DNA of 64,000 nucleotides from NCBI GenBank assembly GCA_002633005.1, contig NMRA01000708.1:1-64000 (forward strand), written 5' to 3'. The position numbers and the translations under genes are program-made. The notes under the pieces are model-generated. The model was not told the DNA's origin and ran no database searches. It worked only from the letters and a program-made list of their open reading frames with translations. Below are positions 58,601 to 64,000 of the stretch, piece after piece (within the stretch, counting starts at the first letter, position 1; the number at the start of each line of letters is the position of its first letter). Source of the stretch: Phoronis australis (Eukaryota > Phoronida > Phoronidae).

Positions 58601-61600
58601 CTATTGTGTGTGAAGGACACTCGTGGTTTACACCCATCCGCAAAATGCTAAGCCATTATGCGGACTAGTCACCCCTCCAACTCCAAAATGTCAACATTGT
58701 GGGGTATGCGGATTTAGCCAAAGAACCCTGCCCCGTCCATTTTTAGTCTCCAAAAATATTGTCCAGAAGGTCCCTACACCTCATTGATAATTAAATTTCA
58801 GATTGATCAGTAAACAAAATAATTATGTAAAAATGAATTCCCTTTGTTGGTGAACCATCCTCAAACATGACCTTTGTGAAAACCAAGGATTCAAAACAAA
58901 CAAAAAAGGCTATATGAAACATGATATGTTTGTCACGCCAAAACATTCAGACATGAAATTCTAAATTCATAGCAACAACTTCTTACCCTTTTAAAGCAAC
59001 ATGTTGCATGAGTCGTTTTAGAGAGCTGTGCCGTGTCACTTCCCTAAAATAGAAAATGACAAAACAAACGCGATAAAAACCTCAAAGTAACAGCACTAAA
59101 AGAGAAATTAAAACTGTTCAACAAAACTATGGTATTACAGTACTTACTGAAAAAATATAGCCTTCAAGAGCACATCGCTCACTTGTTGGGAATGGTGGAA
59201 TGACTAGAATGATGGGACAGGTGGCGCATCCTGTTGTACTCTCGTGAGATTTGATCAATACCAGCGTTCTTCTGTCACTAAGATCCGTCCTAACCTTACA
59301 AGTGCTCATTATTCTAACAGAATCAGAAGTCCCTGCATGGATAACTTAAACACAGTTTTATACCTGGGGAAAGGGGTGACTTCACTGATTACACTCTCAC
59401 TGGCAAGACAAAGGCCCCGGACAATGAAGGTACTGCCAATTCCTTTCCACAGTGTACCCAAACTCTGGAATATAGTTTGGTATGTCATTGCACGCCAAAA
59501 ATAACAAGACAATTATCAATACACCCAAACTCTGAAACAAATTGAATTCAGAGGGCATGACACGGAATTGCAGCTGTGCTCATTCATCATTCATCATGAG
59601 AGGTAATTTCTGAGTCATTTTGTGCAACCATTTTGGTATGCACTGTATGTATCTGCTATGCTTAGTAGTTCACGAGGAGACCACCAGGTGCTGAAGTGAC
59701 TCTCCACGACTTGAGAAAATATCTAAAGAACAAAAATTAATTTTACAGCACGGTACTAGAGTGCACTTGCACGAGTAGTCCTACCTGGTTCCTCTGTATG
59801 TTGTATATCACCTGGGGCAACAAGAATGGCTGAAGGTGGTACCGCAGCGAATGATTGTGTACCTGAAGAACAGAATGTCTCATGACTGAGCATTTAGAAC
59901 AACATCTCTGCACTGAGTTTCTGCAGTGGGTTAAGGGAGACCACTCTATATAGCAGATGAGCATTCACACAGTGGCAAGAAGGAAGCATTTTTCTCAACA
60001 TTCGTTGTTCATGCACCAAGTTGGAACATTCTTAATAATAGAATATCCCACTACACCATCACAATGTACTCAAAAAGAGGGTTCTGACGTTAAGTGGGTG
60101 TTCTAAACTGTAAAGTCAAAATATCAAATTTTGCAAGGTTTTTATCCATGCCAGTTTACACTCGAGCTAAGTGGACTCAACTCAAGCATCCTTTTTGCCC
60201 ATAAGACAGTCATTGTGCTATTAACTCAAAGACCATTTTTGCCTACATAACAGTCACTGCACTTTCAAAACCCTGAAACTAAATGTAGTACCTACTGAAA
60301 CAAACAAAAAGACTAAACTAATACAATAAATACTGAAGGGACATTAACGCCTAGAATAGAACACGGAACCTGTCAGTCTAACGCTCTGTGGGAGGAGCTA
60401 AAAATTACAATTACACAAAAAATGAAGCTTATGACATCATTTCATGACCAAGTTCTTTCCTCTCCAATTAAACAAACAGCCCACAAAGCTGCAGTCATTC
60501 ACCTGACATTGACGTCTAAGTACAATGAAGGGGTGTGACATGACGTTCTGAGCCAAGACACTTGACAATCCCACTGCCAAACCCGCAAACCTCTGAACAT
60601 TTTCTGGAAAAAAATCAAGTTACAGTAAGTTGGTGTTATTATGATTATTACACAATAATTACACATACACATTACAGTGTTGATAATACGAGAGTTAATT
60701 TGTAAAAATAACGTCAACATCTACCAACAAAAGATAAACGTCTGTACTGTATTCGAAATAATGTTGTTTTATGAAAGAAAAACTTTTGCCTATAAGTGAA
60801 TGTGCCTAAGGTTCCCATACGGAAACAGTGGGGGATCTCTTGTACATTCCCGTGTTAAAATGGGTGTTTTTGCGTCTTCCATACAATTAGTTTTTATTTA
60901 AATGATTACAGATTTCCCAGCATGAGCTGTTACATAAATCAGCATGTTGATATAATTTATTATTAGTCTCCCTGATGCACTCCCAAGTTCGGACAAGACG
61001 CTCTGTACGCCGGAAGCTTTTCGGCGAATTACGCCTCGCACCGACTAAACCATCAAAGTCACGTTGTTATAAATACCTTTTGCGCATAGAGGAACACCTT
61101 AGGAGGTTGTCGATGTGTTTAATTCCTTCCAACTCGCGCCTATAGCCTCTGCATCGCCTCTGCTTCGGGTCAACAGAGGCGATGGTTATTGCCTAACTTG
61201 TTACGTGACATGTTAAGAAAAGTTTCACTTACAATAACGAAAAATACAGCCATGCCCATTCTCATAATGGTTTTTTGGGCGCATCTGTGAATTTCATGAG
61301 AATGACGACAAAAATTGCATTTCACTGTTTTATGGTTCCGTTCTGCCTCATGGATTAGTGCACCTTGTCCTTGCGACTATTAGTGATCTGCTCCCGTGAC
61401 AGTCTCACTAACAGTATCATATCAGAATAATCAGTGACAGGGAGAGAACACAGGCGTCCTCAGCTTCTGATCGTCCCCAATACACTACATATAGTAGTAT
61501 TATATGTAGTGTATTGCCATTGGGCGGGACGATCAGAAGCTGAGGACGCCTGTGTGAGAGAGGAGAAAATACTAGCAGATGTGAGATGTGGAAACCCACC

Positions 61601-61762
61601 AACATTGTGCTGACGCGGTCGTGCTCTATTTATTTGCGTTAGCAGCTCGTGTTCTGCCCGTATGTCAGGGTCGTCGTAGCTAACCAACTGCTGACTTTCC
61701 TGAGTGGTGATTCGTCCCCGCGGGTCCACTCCATAGAGTCGATCGTTGACCATATCACCCAT
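55645..61762 (-). CDS. SLC25A46: SLC25A46, mitochondrial outer-membrane carrier-family protein (8 exons, 404 aa)
   Basis: SLC25A46 is a degenerate member of the mitochondrial carrier family that sits in the outer membrane and acts in mitochondrial dynamics and cristae maintenance rather than known transport. Coding exons on the minus strand: 61762-61600, 60603-60503, 59862-59785, 59464-59364, 59043-58987, 58370-58313, 57448-57239 and 56091-55645. All have GT/AG borders and compatible phases (total 1215 nt). Diagnostic matches to vertebrate SLC25A46: [11 protein letters not shown] (78-88), [11 protein letters not shown] (exon 4), ASLVETVQ (exon 6), [13 protein letters not shown] (exon 7), and [10 protein letters not shown] then [11 protein letters not shown] (from 294). 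The eight-exon layout and length agree with the human gene (418 aa). The N-terminus is shorter and the C-terminus carries an extra tail of roughly 30 residues. ATG 61762 is the only start giving a sensible first exon. Confidence 0.95.
61448..61555. repeat. Two-tier hairpin in SLC25A46 intron 1
   Basis: A 30-bp perfect outer stem (acacaggcgtcctcagcttc... with its inverse at the right end) and a 15-bp perfect inner stem (aatacactacatata / tatatgtagtgtatt), with a one-sided 10-base bulge and a loop of about 7 bases. It lies about 45 bases inside the intron from the exon 1 donor (61599). It could be a young foldback MITE. Confidence 0.85.
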
Positions 61763-62194
61763 CGGTTTTCTTCAGCAATGCAGGTCAACTTAGATTAGTA
61801 AACTATCCATTTTATATATTTTACATACATATGAAATACGCGATTTCAAGTTTTTAAATCTAAGTTTAGTACTGTAAAGCTTCGAGCTCTCATAATTTTG
61901 AATTCTCAGAACTTTATGATATAACTGAAAATATATCTAATTCTAATATATCTAATAAATGACTCGATTGAGAACTCTCTAGGATGAAAAAACCACAAAA
62001 ATTACATACTTCCGCATTTGAGCCAACATGGATTTGTTTGAGTTTTGTCAGTCTTTGCCGAAAGTTGTAAGTATCGTGTGTGAACTTTTGTTCCACAAGA
62101 CGAAGCCTTCATACTTTTGAGCAGTAGCCAGTCAATGACTGCCTTAAAAAAAATAACAATTGCAAAGACGTGAGGTTGCAATTCTTACCAATGA
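61763..62194. promoter_or_regulatory. Presumed SLC25A46 promoter region (transcription leftward)
   Basis: Upstream of the ATG on the minus strand. AT-rich; no convincing core promoter motif identified. A minus-strand frame starting with GTG at 62096 ends at a good-looking donor (gaa|gtatgt), but it has no recognised product. Confidence 0.25.
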
Positions 62195-62315
62195 CAATGT
62201 TGTAGATAGATGTGCTTGCGGTGAAGACCGATTTATATCATTATTTATGAGCCTGTTTTATGGGGGTCGCTGGTTCGATTCTCCGGTCGGGTAATCTCGG
62301 CTATTACTACAAATG
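62195..62315 (+). repeat. tRNA-derived SINE relic, copy 1 (A box deleted)
   Basis: Shares aatgttgtaga..gatgtgctt, ttttatgggggt, the B-box-like ggttcgattct and gggtaatctcggctattacta with 62546-62700. The segment carrying the A box is missing. Confidence 0.55.
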
Positions 62316-62545
62316 ACGTTGTCGGCAAACAGATGATCTACCGATGAAGCGCTGCCAACTAGCACCGCGGACCTCGGTATGGCGCGCATGGAAAGTTCCA
62401 GGAGTCTCGGACCTGTATTTAGAGACTACATTGTGTTCACCTGTGTTGTGGTGGTAAATGTACCAAGGGATGTTGATGACCTGTATGCAAGACATCCTGT
62501 TCACTTTCCTGGTGGCGTGCCTGTTCCGTCCCGTAGGAAAGGGGG

Positions 62546-62700
62546 AATGTTGTAGATGTGCTTCTGGTGAATCATATGAGCCTCTGTTAGCTACTCGCTA
62601 ATGGACAATTGTCTATTAGCTGAATGGTTAGCACGCTTGTCGGTTTTATGGGGGTTACTGATTCGATTCCCGGGTGGGGTAATCTCGGCTATTACTACAC
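62546..62700 (+). repeat. tRNA-derived SINE, copy 2
   Basis: Contains agctgaatggttagcacgc (A-box-like TGGTTAGCACG) and gattcgattcccgg (B-box-like), spaced as in a tRNA gene, followed by ggggtaatctcggctattac. No cloverleaf could be closed, so it is a SINE head and not a tRNA gene. Confidence 0.6.
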
Positions 62701-62739
62701 CAAAATCAGCCTTTAATTTACATGAACATTTTTTTGAAG

Positions 62740-64000
62740 CTATACGCCTGATTCATGCAGACAAGAAGCGCTCTGCAAAACGAGGCTCACTACGATAGCT
62801 CCGTTAATGGCTAATTGGCATAGTTGAGATTCGGAAGTGTTGGGTCAATGCCATATGCTGTGACGAAGGAAAATATTTCCGGGTAAAATTTATAAATGTT
62901 TTTGAAAATTTGATCATATTTTGCATCGACCAGTGAATCTTCGGCCAGCCAGGCTGTGTTTTCGTGACAATGGGATGATGCATTCATTTCCAAAAGGACA
63001 GGGCCCTCAATCCCTCGATCTTGAGGCCGACTATGGGCCCTATTCCACTCTCAAAAAATATTTAAAAATCATGTGAAATTCTCCTCACGAGGCCTAAAAA
63101 TTCCCCTAAAGTGATTGAAAATTGCTCCTTAAAGTTCAGATCACTTGTAACCACACAGGTGACAATTTGAAAGAGCACAAAATGCTACTTGAGACAGAGC
63201 TTATGAGAGCTTGCAACAGGTGGGGGGTGCTATTGATGATGATAGGGACTCAGGGAGGTAGAATTTCCTCCTCACTTGACAGAAAAATTCCCCTCTCAGA
63301 AGGCGAAGACACCTTTCACCTCGGATGAATGAGGCCCCTGAAGGAACATGATAACTACACTTGTTCTGCCCATTTAATTGAAATAAAGCTCTGAAACGAG
63401 ATGGGTTATTTTTTCAGGTTATGCTTTGAACAAACTAACTAGGTGTTTTAATTTTAAAATTCTACTTGGTCCAGATTGACATTTGAAACCTAACACATAG
63501 ATGTACATGTAAGTATTATTAAAACCAAGAAAGCAGAATGGATGATCAAATAACTCTTAGCATCAATTACCAGCCTCTTTTTTACTTTAAATAATTTTAA
63601 TAACATCAATCATTCTTGCAGGTTATTGACAAATCAACTGTTAGCCCAGGTAGTTCCTAACTTACTACTAGGACCTAGGCTATGCTTGATGTTAATATTC
63701 TTGATCAACAAACCAGATGTGACTTGCACATGACAGCAAAATGTGATGAGCCACCACTGTCTTCATCTCATCAAAAATACGAGCAGATGACTTGGTTTAT
63801 GTAGAAAGCATTTCTGTCAACAATTTACTAGAAGAAACAACCCCGCATTCAGCATATACGTAATCTGTATAATAATTGCCGCAATTTGGTCATATAATTT
63901 ACTTTTCATGTTTCGAACCTAGTTTTCCGAAAAAAAATTATACCCTTTCATCAGACAACTCTTTACTTCATTGACTTGTTCTGTAAAGTATTTTTCTAGG
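62740..64000 (+). repeat. Inverted counterpart of 33940-35265
   Basis: Reverse complement of the segment at 33940-35265, running to the window edge. The only open frames are short and unrecognised. See the partner entry for shared landmarks. Confidence 0.8.

Noticed and set aside
61914-62096. A minus-strand frame that might be an alternative first exon of SLC25A46
   Set aside because: It begins with GTG, its donor phase does not help to extend the protein, and no homology was recognised.
1-64000. CRISPR arrays, operons or other prokaryotic systems
   Set aside because: No regularly spaced short repeats or bacterial gene clusters; the genes are intron-split animal genes.

Overview
The window is a piece of an animal nuclear genome, most likely a marine invertebrate. 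The evidence is intron-split genes with GT/AG junctions, animal gene families (mitochondrial carrier SLC25A46, tetraspanin) and a dense mix of animal transposons: Ty3/Gypsy, L1-like and CR1-like LINEs, a DIRS/Ngaro-type tyrosine recombinase, a Kolobok-like TTAA element carrying a P2RX7-type domain, hAT-like and foldback MITEs, and tRNA-derived SINEs. A lancelet, echinoderm, hemichordate or coral would all fit; the sequence alone does not settle it. Single N bases at 1254, 7377, 39457 and 41794 look like gap placeholders, and two of them sit at the ends of repeated blocks, so local structure there is uncertain.

0-19 kb: repeat-rich and without a clear host gene. It holds an L1-like endonuclease fragment, a 720-bp direct repeat around a gap, a one-ended hAT-like terminus, a 730-bp foldback element, and a relic of the P2RX7-domain transposon. 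19.17-23.51 kb: a complete Ty3/Gypsy element with 157-bp LTRs, a tRNA-Ser-type primer site and one uninterrupted 1309-codon gag-pol frame.

23.5-46 kb: a tandem segmental duplication containing tetraspanin genes. The downstream copy (B) is a complete three-exon gene (40731-45574, 345 aa). The upstream copy (A) retains only the large last exon (32126-32890), still open and with all loop cysteines. The Gypsy element stands exactly at the left edge of copy A. Copy A's intron is inflated by a Kolobok-like element, itself interrupted by a SINE-bearing repeat, and by another copy of that repeat only 20 nt from the splice acceptor. Copy B supplies empty sites that date these insertions after the duplication.

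33.9-38.1 kb is a mosaic copied from the SLC25A46 region: one part is inverted relative to 62.7-64 kb, the other direct relative to 51.9-57.9 kb and including a dead copy of SLC25A46 exon 7. 38.6-40.4 kb holds the 3' part of a Ngaro/DIRS-like element.

46-52 kb: LINE relics between two near-identical 400-bp MITEs, a hAT-like MITE with target duplication, and a broken LTR-retrotransposon integrase. 55.6-61.8 kb (minus): a complete eight-exon SLC25A46 gene (404 aa), all exon phases agreeing, with a strong hairpin in intron 1 and a MITE downstream that contains the first canonical poly(A) signals. 62-64 kb: two tRNA-derived SINE relics and the inverted segment shared with 34-35 kb.
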